Positions 33,270 to 45,369 are shown, counted from the first letter of the stretch. The stretch is 64,000 nt of DNA from Molossus alvarezi (GCA_037176705.1 CM073886.1:93364501-93428500), one strand, 5' to 3'. Notes: generated by a model not told the origin, from the sequence alone. Program-made: numbers and translations.

Positions 33270-33750
33270 GGATTAAATGGCTCCAGCTTTTATATATTGG
33301 AATGGCCATGACCCTGAACCCAGCCAACCCTTAGAAACATATGGACAATTTAATTGTTGCTCCAATTATTTGCCAATTCCTGTAACTACACTACACTCTT
33401 GCTGTGGCCAACTTACAGAGGAGAATACCTCCCAGACTCTTGACTTTGGACTTGGCCAGATGACTTGCTTTGGCCAACAATAAATGGGTAAAAGTAATGG
33501 TGTGTCAGTTTCAAGCACAAACCTTACATATTTCTCCCTGCCCTCTTGAGGTTCTGCCATAAGCGTGAGAAGAACCAGCAATGTCTGGTCCACTGGCCCC
33601 AGAAGGAAAATGGAGACATGAGGAGCAGAACTGCCCAGCCGTTTGGCCTGAAGCAACCCTACCAGTCAGCCAGTCGGACCATGCAGACCTCAGATGACCT
33701 GTTGACAAAGGAGCAACAATTAAATGATTGAAGACATAAAACCAACAACT
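33270..33750 (+). mobile_element. LTR-type (ERVL/MaLR-like) repeat
   Basis: 'cttgactttggacttggcca' (33438), 'gatgacttgctttggccaac' (33459), 'cctcttgaggttctgccata' (33542), 'gtcagccagtcggaccatgc' (33664) are in the order of a common mammalian LTR family. No coding region is present. Confidence 0.55.
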
Positions 33751-33989
33751 TTCTACCCTGCCCCCAGGTGCCTAGCACAGTGCTTTGTCCCCAAAAAACT
33801 CAGAACTGACTTGTTAGTTTCACTTGAGATACTCACCGGAAATCAACTGGATATCTGGGCTCCCCAGGCAAGGGGAAATCCAGACACTCCTGTGCAGGTG
33901 ACAGAAAGTAAAAGGCCATAGGAGGTTTCTTTAGACACCGAGGGCAATGACTGAACTTGCTGTCCTGTGCCTGCTCGTTGCATAGTCAC

Positions 33990-34340
33990 AGTATCTAAAG
34001 GAGAACACCGAAGGTCTAGAGTAGTTTGGGACCCACAGAAAATAATTCATTATGCATAATGGTGATGTTGGCAGAGCATGCCAAATGGTTAAATCTAATG
34101 TAGCATACAGTTTCATTAAGGCACAACAAAATTAATCTATCCCTTCCCACCAGGAGGTTTAAACAAAAGCAATGGGGAAGGAGCTGCATGTAAAAAGCAG
34201 CAATTCATTAATGAAATGAAGACATGTAAAATAATTAGGCTTATAACAAGAGATTAGAGAACTAAATTAACCCTTCTGTTTACTTTGCACAGAATGCAAC
34301 AGAGAACTTTGGCAAATGTTAAGTTATTATGGAAATGTCA
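33990..34340. promoter_or_regulatory. Candidate enhancer with perfect palindromes
   Basis: Non-repetitive, AT-rich. It contains a perfect 14-bp palindrome CATTATGCATAATG (34048-34061, POU/octamer-like) and a perfect 12-bp palindrome TTCATTAATGAA (34204-34215, paired homeodomain-like). It also has a SOX-like 'aaacaaaagcaatgg' (34161) and further TAAT cores ('aaaattaatct' 34128, 'aaataattaggc' 34228). This is the strongest sequence-only candidate for a conserved regulatory element in the window. Function is inferred. Confidence 0.4.
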
Positions 34341-35370
34341 GCTCAAAGGCTTAACCTGGTGGCCTCCCATGAAAGGAGTGACCTGTGTCTAATAACTTCG
34401 TTTTACGATGGTGCAGGCATATCTGCGAGGTGCTTCGTGTTGGTCCCAGAGGCATGAAAGAAAGCAGATACAGCCATGAAGCTGCAAACGAAACAGTTAA
34501 TTTAAAAAAAAAAGTAGGATTTGGTGTTGACATGCTGTATGCTAACTCGGGTAATTAATAATATTGAAACGAAGGGGCTAATCTAAATCAATGGTGTGTT
34601 GACGCTTTCCTCTGCCTGGTTAGTGATGATAAGCCAAGGGGGACAACTGAGCTTCTTTTCTTAATAACTCCAAATTCTCATCTGCGTGGGGGAACGGTGG
34701 GAACGAGAACCTGTCCACACGCCCAGGTAAAATGCAGCTTAAGACAAAACTGATGGAAATGGCCTGTGAACATCCAGGCAGGCGCCCTCCTGGCTTTGGA
34801 ACTTGGCCCTGGTTTCTTGCATCTTGGATCCCTAGTTTAAGAGTGTCTGTAGAGATTTGTAGGCTGGTATTTCCCCACTGGTCCACTCTCTCCCATGTGT
34901 TGTTGGAAGTAGATTCTTAATAGATTTACACGGCAAGTCTAGACTCCACGCATCCTGTCTCTGAGGTTGGGGACATGCCAAGAGTTGGGAACTGAATGAC
35001 CATAGTAAGAGCCCACACACCCACGCTTCGATGGGGAGAGTCAGCTGAGAAAGGCTGTGTCCGAGAGATGGTGGCAGTGAAGAGTGAGAGGGCAGCAGGA
35101 GATGGCCTAGTGGGCTGACTCGAGGGAGAGAGGAAACAGTGCCCCCTTTAGGACCCTACCCACAGTGGCAGCCCCACAAAGGACACCTTAGGTCACAGTC
35201 CCCCGATACCCCCTCAGGCTGTACCCAAGGCCACAGATGCTCTGTGTCTCACACAGTGTTAACATTATCTCTTTACAGCCTGCCTTATATGGTTAAAAAA
35301 CAGTGGCCACTAATTCATTCTACATGATGAACTGAGGACCAGAAGTTTGTGTGATATACTAGAATCAAAA
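34341..35370. other. Unassigned sequence
   Basis: I recognise no repeat or coding signal. Confidence 0.4.
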
Positions 35371-35530
35371 TTAACATTTCTTTGGCACCAAGTATGAGAC
35401 TGGTGCTTTTCCAACATTGTCTTGTTTCATCATCCAAAGTAAAAAACATTGTGTTCCGTTTTACAGATCAGCAAAGTAGAGCTGAGATACATTAAGGAAT
35501 TGTCCTAAAATCATGTTAAAGATGGCTATG
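35371..35530 (-). mobile_element. MIR SINE relic
   Basis: The plus strand has 'ttccgttttacagatcagca' (35454), 'aagtagagctgagatacatt' and 'aaggaattgtcctaaaatca', the reversed MIR core. Confidence 0.7.
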
Positions 35531-36190
35531 ACTTGTAAAGTTTTTATAGATATACCAATCATCTTCTATGGCACCTCCCCAAACTATTTGGAGAGCACAG
35601 CAGGTAAAATCAGGGCGAGGGAGGGAAGAAAGACTAGAAATCAAGTTCCTCAGAGACAGTCGCGGCGACCTCTCGAAGCTCTTTGTCCGGAACTAAGTCT
35701 GGAGTATGTGACTTCACCCCTGAACTGTCACCAGGAGTGGGCAGTTAAGCGAGGCACAGGGAAGACTAAGGTGAGAACATGGTTGGACAAACTCACGGGG
35801 CTGCTGGATAAATCTTCAGGGCCTGGTTTCCTGACCAGGCCGAAGTGAACAGAAGCATTGTTTTCAAACTGAAAGTAGGGGATCTCTTCAGTATAAGCAT
35901 CTTTAATGAGGAATACTTGAAATCCTGGAATTCCTGTAGACTTAGGACTATCCTATGTGACTGAGCAATTTTGGAAAGGACGGCATCCCCTTCCTCTCGT
36001 GTGTCCCCATCAACCCATAAAAGCCACCCTTTCAGCATTGGGTCTTTCTACGCACGGCCGTCCTGGCCCAGCTTGGCCCAAGCCAGAAAGAAGAGAGCAA
36101 GGTTAAGAAGAAAAAGACAACCTGCTTTTTCCTCTTTGGAGTTCCTGATGCTCAGTCCTATTCTCCAGCTTCTACAGGAGCTACTTTCCC
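35531..36190. other. Unassigned sequence
   Basis: I recognise no repeat or coding signal. Confidence 0.4.
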
Positions 36191-36194
36191 ACCC

Positions 36195-36450
36195 ATTCAC
36201 TTATTCGCTCATTCAGTGCTTACCTGGCTTCCTACCACGCGCCGGGCATCCTGCTGAGCACTTCTCTTGTGGTGTCTTATTTGTGACAATAACCTCTGAG
36301 GAGGGCACTGTTATTCCTGATTTATAAATGAGCAAACTGAGGCACAGAGAAGCGGAATGATTTCCTCTTGTATCCCAGCCCATAGGCACTGAAGCCGGCC
36401 TGTGATTTCTAGCCCCTTCACCACACGTACTATCTTCCCTGCCCCAGAGT
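36195..36450 (-). mobile_element. MIR SINE, well preserved
   Basis: The plus strand reads 'tgctgagcacttctcttgtg' (36252), 'tgacaataacctctgaggag' (36284), 'atgagcaaactgaggcacag' (36327), 'gaagcggaatgatttcctct', then 'cactgaagccggcctgtgat' (36387). This is the MIR in reverse from 3' to 5' parts. Confidence 0.88.
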
Positions 36451-36739
36451 TGCAGTCATCATTTTTTTTTGCTACAAATTTGCCATTATTATCCTTTGGA
36501 GAGAAGGCATGTTTCCCCATTATCCATATCTTCAAATTGAGGTCTTAAGGTCATTCTGGAAGAAATGAGAACTTAGAACCCCCTTAGACGCGAGTAATCT
36601 TTATTAATCTTTACTAATCTACTTGGCTTGCTGAGCCACACTGCAATTTCCAATGCTAACTAGAAGAGTTCCCCCTGAGAGGAATTGTGTCCTTGACGGT
36701 ACTTCAGACAAAGAAAACAAGTTGTAAAACTGCAGATCT

Positions 36740-36848
36740 GTGAATAGATGGTGTCCAGAGCCTAGCAAAGTGTCTTGTGCATGTAAGTGTTCAATAAAGA
36801 TTTGAGTGGAATGAAAGAGTGAATGATTGAACAAATGAGTGACTCTGA
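36740..36848 (+). mobile_element. L2 3' tail
   Basis: 'agagcctagcaaagtgtctt' (36757), 'agtgttcaataaagatttga' (36786) and 'gaatgattgaacaaatgagt' match the L2 terminal tail. Confidence 0.72.
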
Positions 36849-38120
36849 AAGGTCCCTGGGGATTCTCTGATGGTCTGAATGACTGCTGTTGATACAGATT
36901 TGTGTGGGAGGTGGAGGAACACAGGCTGGGCACGTTGGCACTGTCCTGCTCTCAAGGTAGCCTACAGTGGGGTGTAAAGTGCACCGTTCTTTGTGAAAAT
37001 GCTCCTCTATATTCATGCTGAGCATCTGTCTGAGATGCCCCAGGAAGGCCGGTGGAATCTGTGTTCAGGATTACCTGACACGCATTAAAAGCAGTGGACT
37101 TCAGAGCAAATATTCAGGAGTCACTTTGTTCATTGTCATTGATTTCATGGAGATCAGAAAGAAAATGGGCGTGAATCTATCATTTTTTTAAAATGTTTTA
37201 TTTATTGAAAGTGGAGAAATCTTCACTCCGGGACCCACTTCTTAACTAATTAAATAAAGGTGGTTGCAATTATGTAGGCAGTGACTTGCAAGTGTTTAGA
37301 CTATTGAGGAAATACGATATGTATGGAGTTTTCCATGCATGTATATGTAAGAGTGGATCCTTTGCGCCTAAATTATGTGGAGGTGTTTAAGACCCTAAGT
37401 CAAATTTAAAGATCTGTATTTTGCAAAATTTTCCCTCATAATCTGCCATCTCCCATATCTTACTCTAATCTCCTGGATCTTGGACTACTTGAACTGAAAG
37501 GAATGTACAGTCAACCACATCCAGAAGAAAATTTTTATTTACCTCCTAGTGGACTTGGTGCTCTGAGTCATGACATCTTTTGGACCATTTTGTTCTCTGC
37601 AGACATCTCTGCCTGTCTCTGTCTGTAGTGCTACCTGCTTTCGATTTCTGTAGTGGCTTTGAACAGGGCCCGAGTGGAGTGTCACAAGTATTTGAGAAAT
37701 CGCCAAACTTAACCAAGACACGTCTTTACTTCTGTGGGTGGTTCTGGATCAAATCCCTCCAATCCAGAAGCTTTGGTAATTTTTTGAGCTTCAGTTGAAG
37801 TTCTAATCTGTGCATGGGATGAGTTCCTGCTAGAAAAATTTGTCTCTTTACTCTTCAGGAAGAGAGGGAGTCAATTGCCTAACAGGTATAATTAGAGCGG
37901 TGCTGGGAAATGCTATCTTTTGGGTTACTCATATTAAATTGCACATACCTTGTGTTGCTGACATATTACATTTGGTGTTAAATAATGTTGTCATCCAATT
38001 CCCAACAAAGATGCCTCAGTACATTTGAAAAAGGGGGAAAGAATGTAAACTAGCTCTAAAAATAATCTCAAAAGTTTGAAAAGAGTTTTGAGTAATGAAA
38101 GTATCATGTAAGGGGGCCTC
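36849..38120. other. Unassigned sequence
   Basis: No repeat or coding signal is recognised in this 1.3 kb. Confidence 0.4.
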
Positions 38121-38521
38121 TACAGTGACTATTTTATTTATTTATTTATTTCACCATATATTTTTTTAATTTAATTTTTTTCCCATCACCATCTGTCCTG
38201 TTCCACCTCCACCTACCCTTCTCCCCTCCGCAATCACCACACTGTTGTCCATGACCATGACCATGAGTTCTCTCTCTCTTTTTCTTCTATTGCTCAATCC
38301 CAACACCTTCCCCCCACCAGAGCTGTCTGCCTGCTCTCTGTCTGTGAGTCTGTCTCTATTTTGCTTGGTAGTTCAGTTTGTTCATTAAATTCTACATATG
38401 AGTGAAGTCATAAGGTACTTGTCTTTCTCTGACTGGTTTATTTCACTTAGTGTAATGTTCTCCAGGACCATCCACGCTACCATAGAGGATAAAATTTTCT
38501 TCCTTTTTACAGTGACTACTT
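38121..38521 (-). mobile_element. 5'-truncated L1 with TSD
   Basis: On the minus strand this is L1 3' UTR ending in an A-rich tail, seen on the plus strand as the T-rich start 38131-38181. The body is pyrimidine-rich antisense UTR, then 'ttcattaaattctacatatg' (38381) and 'ctccaggaccatccacgcta' (38460). Flanks 'tacagtgactattt' (38121-38134) and 'tacagtgactactt' (38508-38521) match 13 of 14. This is a classic target-primed insertion of about 370 bp, younger than the other L1 pieces here. Confidence 0.87.
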
Positions 38522-38624
38522 TAAAGAATAACACTTACTTAATGTGCAAGTTTTGATATGTTTAAAAAATTTACATGAGTATTTATTGTTTCTGATACAA
38601 CTTTAAAAAATCCTCATGGAGGAT

Positions 38625-38806
38625 ATTTTTTTAAATTAATTTTTAGAGAGAAGGTGGAGAGAGTGAGAGAGACATCAATTTGTTGCCTCCCATACGTGTC
38701 CCAACTGGGAATAGAACCCATGAGCTAGGTTTTTGCCCTGACCAGGAATCAAACCTTTTGGTGTTATGGGACCATGCTCCAACCAAATAAGCCACCCGGC
38801 CAGGGC
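38625..38806 (-). mobile_element. Short bat SINE
   Basis: Minus strand, head 'gccctggccgggtggcttat' at the right end, body with 'tatgggaggcaacaaattga', A-rich tail on the left. It is the same body type as the copy at 13044. No clear target duplication. Confidence 0.85.
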
Positions 38807-39028
38807 TGATGTCAATTTTATGCTCAGAAAATATTTTTCAAAGTGTTGCTTTGGTTTTCAAAATTAATACTTAATTTATTAAATTTATGCTTTTAAAATA
38901 TTTGTTTTTTAAAAATTTGGTTTTTTTAAAAAAATCAAATATTCATTTCAAAATCAAGCAATTTTTAACACTTGCTTTTAATTTTTGGTCTGATTTACAA
39001 ATTAATCATTAAATTTATTTAAACATTT

Positions 39029-39283
39029 AAACTGAATGTATAGCCTGGCTAGTGTGGCTCAGTGGTTAAGCATCGACCCATGCACCAGGAGGTCACCAGT
39101 TCGATCCCCAGTCAGGGCACATGCCCAGGTTGTGGGCCAAATCCCCAGTGGGAGGCATGCAGGAGGCAGCCAATCGATATGCTCTCTCATCGATGTTTCT
39201 ATCTCTCTCTCTCCCTTTCCCTTCCTCTCTCTCTAAAATCAATAAAGAAAAAAAAATTTAAAAATAAATAAACTAAATGTATA
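39029..39283 (+). mobile_element. Ves-type SINE with 14-bp TSD
   Basis: The element is 39043-39269. It has head 'gcctggctagtgtggctcag', B box 'agttcgatccc' (39098-39108), body 'tgggccaaatccccagtggg', and tail 'aaaatcaataaag' with an A-rich extension. Flanks 'aaactgaatgtata' (39029-39042) and 'aaactaaatgtata' (39270-39283) differ at one base. Confidence 0.94.
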
Positions 39284-39387
39284 AATTACATATATTCAAT
39301 TTTCTTTTTAAGAACATCCTTTGTCCAACTAGCAAACACATTTTCTGAAAAGATTTCAGCTTAAAATCACAAATTGACTCATTTTCT

Positions 39388-39578
39388 TCTTTTTTTTTTA
39401 TTGATTTTAGAGAGAGAGAGATAGAAACATCGAGGAGAGAGAATGTCAATTGATCGCCTCCTGCATGCGCCCCCTGAGGATTTGGCCCACACTTGGGCAT
39501 GTGCCCTGACTGGGAATCGAACCAGTGACCTCTTGGTGGGTGGGTTGCCGCTCAACCACTGAGCCACACCAGCAGGGC
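39388..39578 (-). mobile_element. Ves-type SINE, minus strand
   Basis: On the minus strand the head 'gccctgctggtgtggctcag' starts at 39578. The body has 'tgggccaaatcctcaggggg' and the tail shows as a T run at 39390-39398. Flanking text 'caaattgactcattttc' and 'caaatctatttattttc' is a possible diverged target duplication. Confidence 0.88.
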
Positions 39579-40191
39579 AAATCTATTTATTTTCAGTTGG
39601 AATTATAACACTGACCTAGTATTCTAAAAGGCTAAATTCTGTTAATTATTATAAGATTAAATATCAAACATGCACAAATTACTCATGAATACCATGCTAA
39701 TATTATGAGGTTGATTTTTTTTTAAACATACATATTCACTGAAGAAAAAATTATGCCATCCCCCGAAACTTGGTAGTAAACTTCACAAGCAGTTTTTAGG
39801 AGTACATTTTTGCTGAATTAGGTTGTTTAGTGATTAAAGAGACTGTAGGCCAGGGCATGAGCTGGATTTGTGCTGCCGATACTCAGGAGACACACAAAGT
39901 CCCTCTGGAGTTTGTAGTTGCTTTGTCAATGCTTGCCCAATGTTACCATAGTATCATCACCTTGTATTTGAGTGTGACTTGCAGAATCTCTACTCCCTAC
40001 ATTTTGCTTTACCACCTGCTCAGATTCAACTTCTGTCTTTACTGCTTCATTATGTAATTTTTTTTCAAACTCTTCCTGTTACAGCCACAGTCAAAGAGAT
40101 ATTTGAATAATATGTAATTGAATATCACTGTTTTTTTTTTTCTAAATCGGGGGGTCACTATCTTAATTAGGCCATGCCAAAGACAAAAATC

Positions 40192-40245
<54 letters not shown>

Positions 40246-40246
40246 T
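40192..40246. repeat. (TGTATA)n microsatellite at a SINE tail
   Basis: About nine hexamer units. The tract abuts the A-rich tail of the minus-strand SINE that begins near 40247, so it probably grew from that tail. Confidence 0.92.
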
Positions 40247-40470
40247 TTTTAATCCTTACCTTAGGATATGCATACCGACTTTAGAGAGAGGGGAAAGGGG
40301 AGAGAGGAACATCTATGTGAGAGAGAAACATCGATTGGTTGCCTTTTGTACATGCTCTGACCGGCGTTTGAACCAGCAACCTAGGTATGTGCCCTGACTG
40401 GGAATCAAACCCGAAACCTTTTTGGTGTACAGGACTGCACTCCAACCAGCTGAGCCACACCAGCCAGGGC
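40247..40470 (-). mobile_element. Ves-type SINE, 'gtgaggat' tail subfamily
   Basis: On the minus strand the head 'gccctggctggtgtggctca' starts at 40470. It includes 'ggttcaaacgccggtcagag' (a duplicated B-box-like region) and ends 'tatcctaaggtaaggattaa', related to the 'tcctygggtgaggat' tail of the copies at 8503, 21035 and 55316. Confidence 0.88.
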
Positions 40471-41765
40471 CAGTCACAGTATTTTATTATTGTGCCTCAT
40501 CAATACAGATGAGTGTTGACCTTTTAGCTATCACCCTAGGGAATTCTATAAAGTTACTGAGTTGTCCCAGCTTCTACAACACAAACACTTACTTGGCTTA
40601 CACGTGTCTTTGCTTTCTCACACTGTTGCTGAAAGGGTGGAGACAGTATTTCTGATAACCCCCGACGGGATTCAGAAAGTATTTCCCATGTGCACGTTGC
40701 TAGGCAAATGGCTTAGTTCCCACATGAATGTGCTCAGTGTTCCACTAAGCTGGACTCAGGGTCATGCCATGGTATGGGGGACAGTGGGCCTCTTCGCGGC
40801 CTGCATTTCTTCATGTGCTGGCAGGGCAGACAGGGCAGTTGTAGGCAATTCAGGAGGCAAGTGAAATGTCCTGTTTTCTAGATACTCTCTTTTTACATGT
40901 GTCCTCCTCTGTCTCCCAGAGAAAGCCTCCGTCTATGGTTGCCTCCAATCTTCTGGGAAAGAACAACAGTTTGGCTACTTGCACTGGAATTCTGGGTGAT
41001 GACGGTCAGGGGGCAAGTGAGGGTGAGCGAAACCCTGAAAGGGTGATGAGGTTAGAGAGGGTGCCACCTGGGAGCAGAAGAAAGCAGCTGAGTAGACAGG
41101 GCTGGCGTGCTGGTGGTAGGGAATTAAAGGAAGGGGGCAGGAAAGACTCGATACTATTCTGGCAAATCAGACAAGGTAAGAAAGGCAATCTGAGCAATGC
41201 ACAGTGAGGTTCAAAATCACTTCCTTTCCCCGTGCCAACTTAGTTTTTGGATCAGTCTGGTGTCCTTGACTTTCTCTTCCCTAAACTGTTTTTCCCCAGG
41301 GAGCTCTTGTGTCCTTCATGTGAATTGTCCTCAACAGGTCTTTCCCCATAGAGTCACTAAACCGCTCCAACAGGGACAAATGTGCAGCTTGTAAATAGCC
41401 CCTCGCTCTAAGAACCCCCACTGCCCTATCACGCTCCCCACCCACAGACAAGCCAAGATGAAGTGGGATCTCTAGGGAGCTGAGGATTCCCATCATCGTT
41501 CCTAGACATATTTAAATGGTCCCCTGATGAGACTTAAGAGCAAAGGGGAAATTCAGTTGCAGAAATGGGAGTTTATGACCTTGGCAGGCCATTCTTGTGC
41601 TTGGAGACCCCATCCCACATCATATCGAAAATATCCAAATATGCCCACATTAAACACTAAAGATATTATTTTTACTATTTAAAAAACTGGAAGAATTCTT
41701 TTATATATTTGTTTTAGAATTATTTGCTTTAGAATATAATATTTACAATCATTTGCAATCTGTGA
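40471..41765. other. Unassigned sequence
   Basis: No repeat or coding signal is recognised. Short open frames up to about 113 codons resemble nothing known. Confidence 0.4.
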
Positions 41766-41769
41766 TCAC

Positions 41770-42760
41770 TTTTTCCATATTCGGTTATCTCAACACCCAG
41801 TTGACCCCTCTTTGCACTGTTTCATAGTGACACCTTTGTCAAATACCAGTTTTATTTCTAAACAAGAATCTATTTCTCTTTTGCAACATTTGTCTGCTTA
41901 TCTATCCCTGTGCGAACACCCCTGCCCCACCTGCCTTCCTCAGTCTTTCTTCTTCCGCAAACTTGTCTTTGTTATTCTGGGTTATTTATTATTCCACATG
42001 ACCTTAGCATCAGCTCACCATCACCAAAAACTCTATTTACATTTCAATCAAGATTGCATTTCATCTATAGATTAATTTGGAGAGGATCAACACCTTTTAT
42101 ATCCTTCAATAAAATGTATAATTATCTCCACAAACATCTTGCACGTCTTTTGCTAGATTTGTTCCAATGGCTTGTTGCATTTTAAGTGGACATTTATTTA
42201 AATTTACATTTTCTAACTTTTTGTTACAGATGTATAGAAATGTTATTGATTGGGTATATTGATCTTGCTGAACTCTTATTGACTTAATAGTTTACATGGT
42301 AGATATTGCCAGGTCTCCCTGAGCATACAAAAAACAACTACACTTCCCAGGTACCTTGCAGTTAGGGGACATGTGACCAGTTGTGGCCACTGAAACCGGA
42401 GTGGAAGTGATGCGGGTCCCTTCCAGGCTGCGCCCGGTGAAAAGCAGGGTGTTTTCATCGCTTCCTCCTGCTGAGACAGATGTGGATACCTAGTGTCAAG
42501 ATGGCAGAGCCTGGGCTGATGAATCACTACGTGGTAGAGAGTCACTCAGAACTTCAACTGCATGAGAAGGAAATAAACTGCTGTGTGTTAAGTCACTGAT
42601 GTTTCAGGATTGTTACCGCAGCATAACCCAGCCTCTATTGGCTAATACAGTTTGTCTGTAGAATCCCTTGGATTGTTTTAAGTGGACGATTAGAGCATCT
42701 GTGAATAATGAGTTTGTTTCTTCTTTTCTAATTCTTGGGCAATTACATTTTCATGAATAC
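41770..42760 (-). mobile_element. Old LINE-1 ORF2 region, split by an LTR
   Basis: The pieces 41770-42296 and 42650-42760 are antisense L1 ORF2: 'aatcaagattgcatttcatc' (42046), 'ttgttattgattgggtatat'-like text (42240), and after the LTR 'agagcatctgtgaataatga' (42692) and 'ttcttttctaattcttgggc'. The reading frame is broken. Confidence 0.7.
42297..42649 (+). mobile_element. LTR (ERVL/MaLR-like), TG...CA, inside L1
   Basis: This 353-bp insert begins TG, ends CA and interrupts an old L1. Text such as 'ctacacttcccaggtacctt' (42338), 'tcaagatggcagagcctggg' (42496), 'aaggaaataaactgctgtgt' with a polyadenylation signal (42569) and 'ttaccgcagcataacccagc' (42613) is typical of a mammalian LTR family. 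Flanks share 'gttt' followed by a or g. It is a solo LTR. Confidence 0.65.
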
Positions 42761-45320
42761 CAAACTTAACAATGAATGATGTTGACACAACGTTACATGT
42801 TGTATATCTTTAATTAAACATTTATTAATTTTGGCATGCAGTTTTTCTTCATTTTCTTTCAGTTTTCAGACATCTACAAGGCCCTTAAAAAGCTGATAGG
42901 CACCAGGCCCTGTGATAAGAGGACCTAAGTGTTAACAAGGCCTGCGTGCGGCTGGTTGTCACTTTGAGAACTTACTAGTCTAGGCGCCTGCAGTTCCATA
43001 AAGAACTAATGTAACAGGGGTACAGGGATCCCTGGCAGAGGGGTGTTAGCTGGGCTTAGACTAAGAGAAATAATAGCCCCCTGGACATCCTGGCAAATCG
43101 ATGCTGGAAGATTCTTTGTTTCCAGTTCATCTTTTCCTTCAGGAGGAGAATTAGAGTTAGTTTTCACTCTCTTCTCTCACTTCTAGAATTTGGCAGAGAC
43201 TCTGAATATCTTATTATTACCACTTTAACAATGTAGGTATGCCCTAGTTCAGAAAGGTCCAAAATAATAAAACCTGACCTTATCAAAGAATATATGAATT
43301 GGAGGGTGATAATTTGCTTTACAAAGTGTTCCCTGCTCCACAGAATGAATTCAACTTTGGTGTCCCTAAAATAGCCAGTTCCCTTGGTACATGTTAAATA
43401 TAATTCAATTTATAAAAATTCGATTTGCATATAACCTTTTCAGTAGCACATCCATTGTGCAAAGCAATGTACACTTGTAATTGGTCACAAATTGCCGGGA
43501 GACCTGCCTTGCACGTATTGTTCTGGATGTGCAGTTTTCTCTTACTGTGGTCAGAAAGTATCTGGTCTCAGTGACTATGCTGCACAAGGACATTTGTCAG
43601 TTATTGGGGGCAACATGTGGTATGTGTGGATTGATGTTGGGGGCATAGACACAGGAAATGAAGGAAGGTTAGAACTGCACATGGATTGCCTGGCTCAGTT
43701 CGTGATAACTGTCCTGCTGTGTTGGAGAAGCTCTCTTTATCTTGGTGGCTTGACAGGCATCAGGGCAAAGTGAAATGAAGCAAGGGACAATTTATGATCA
43801 TGGTTTGGGTATCATTATTTTCCCCACGAGGCAGAGGAACTGCAGGAGCATCTTCCAAGAGAAACAGAAGGAAGTGCGGTGACCTGAGCCGTGTGGTTAA
43901 GAAGAGTCACAGCAAAGAAAGCCAGCGACAGCAGCCTGACCCCAGGGGTTCCTGTGTGGTGTGTTCTGACCACAGGAGTGTAGCCAAGGTACTTAGTGAG
44001 GCAAGCATGGCTTTTTCTCATGTGTTATGTAAAAAGGAAAAGTGGCATCTTTTTATAGCAAATTGAGTTAGAGTAGATTATTGCCGATGATGCCAAGTCA
44101 CATCTAAGACCCTTTTCAACCTGAATATTAAAAACCCTGCCTGGCACATCACACTCTCTTTTCAGAAATGATACCTCCCTCACACGTTCCCACTGCCCCC
44201 CTTTCCCGTGTCTGATGCCAGAACCCTTCTCTCCTGATTAGGAAGTTTCCTCTGGGATCTCATCCAGGGCGGCTGGCAGCTCTGCCTCCCTAGGCTAGCT
44301 GCAGGGTGTGTCAGACACGTGGCTGGATCCCTCCCTCCTGGAGACCCGGCTCCTCTGCAGGCTTTGGGGAGGATGCCCTGAAGGGAGCTAAACGGGGCCT
44401 ATCTAGACCTAGTTTTTTTTTTCTTCTTCTTCTTCCTTGTTTGTTTGTTTTGTGCTGGAGGGAACGACTCCTTCTTCCCCAGTTCAGCCAGCAGTCTCTC
44501 ACTGCGGGTTCAAATCCCAGAAGGCAAGGCTTGGCTCCTCCCGGTTCTGAGGCAGGTGTTCTAAATTGACTGCCACCAACTCCTGGGTGCAGAGCAGTGA
44601 ACAGCTTGAAAATGGAAATGTCTGCTAAACCAAATAAAAATACTGTGATATTTCTCAGATGCCCAAACTTGGGGGAGCTGATTATCTCAGCCCACCCCCA
44701 ACAGAGAACTTATTACTTAACCAAAACCTGTTTTTGCTGCAGAGGGAGGCAGGGCTGCACCTCGGGAGGCACAGCTGAGTGTGGGCACCGCCCCACCGGC
44801 AGGCAGTTCACAAGCTGCACGCTGTGCCCTGTGGCCCTGGCCCTAGGAAGAGCGAGGCTGATACATACCTATAGGCAGCCTGAATTCGGGGAAAGAGGGC
44901 AACCTGGGCACTTACAACCTCTGCAGTCCTGGAAGTCTGCATGGCCTCCCCGCATGAACCACACACAGCAATGTGCAATTCACAGAATAAGTAAAGATTA
45001 AATAAAAGGATGGGGTGGGAGCATCCGGCATGTTGTCCATCATAAATGTGATGTTCCCTTCCCGCAAGTACAGTTGGGAGCTGGGCACATTCAACAGCCA
45101 GGCTGGACGGGTCTCCAATTGCTCCTTCTGCTTTGATCCTGGAGGCCAAGGGGACGATGAGAAAGTAATGGGCCATGGCTTTGTGGTCTCCTGGGCTGGC
45201 GGGATGTGCTAAGCCCTAGGTACACCTAGATGACCTGAGTGTTTCAGGAAAGTTTCCCCATATTTTTTTCTATGTATATTAAATCCAAGTCACTTCCTGG
45301 TGAGGGAAGAAGATAAAGGA
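42761..45320. other. Unassigned single-copy sequence
   Basis: No repeat family or coding signal is recognised in this 2.5 kb. A short TTC/TTG-rich tract lies near 44408-44450. Confidence 0.4.
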
Positions 45321-45326
45321 GAAGCT

Positions 45327-45366
45327 GGGGCAGTCGGGGTGGGGTAGGGGGTGGGGTAGGGGAGGG
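45327..45366 (+). other. Strong G-quadruplex motif
   Basis: Seven G-runs of three to five Gs at 45327-30, 45336-39, 45341-44, 45347-51, 45353-56, 45359-62 and 45364-66, with loops of one to five bases. This exceeds the usual four-run G4 rule. Confidence 0.85.
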
Positions 45367-45369
45367 CAC

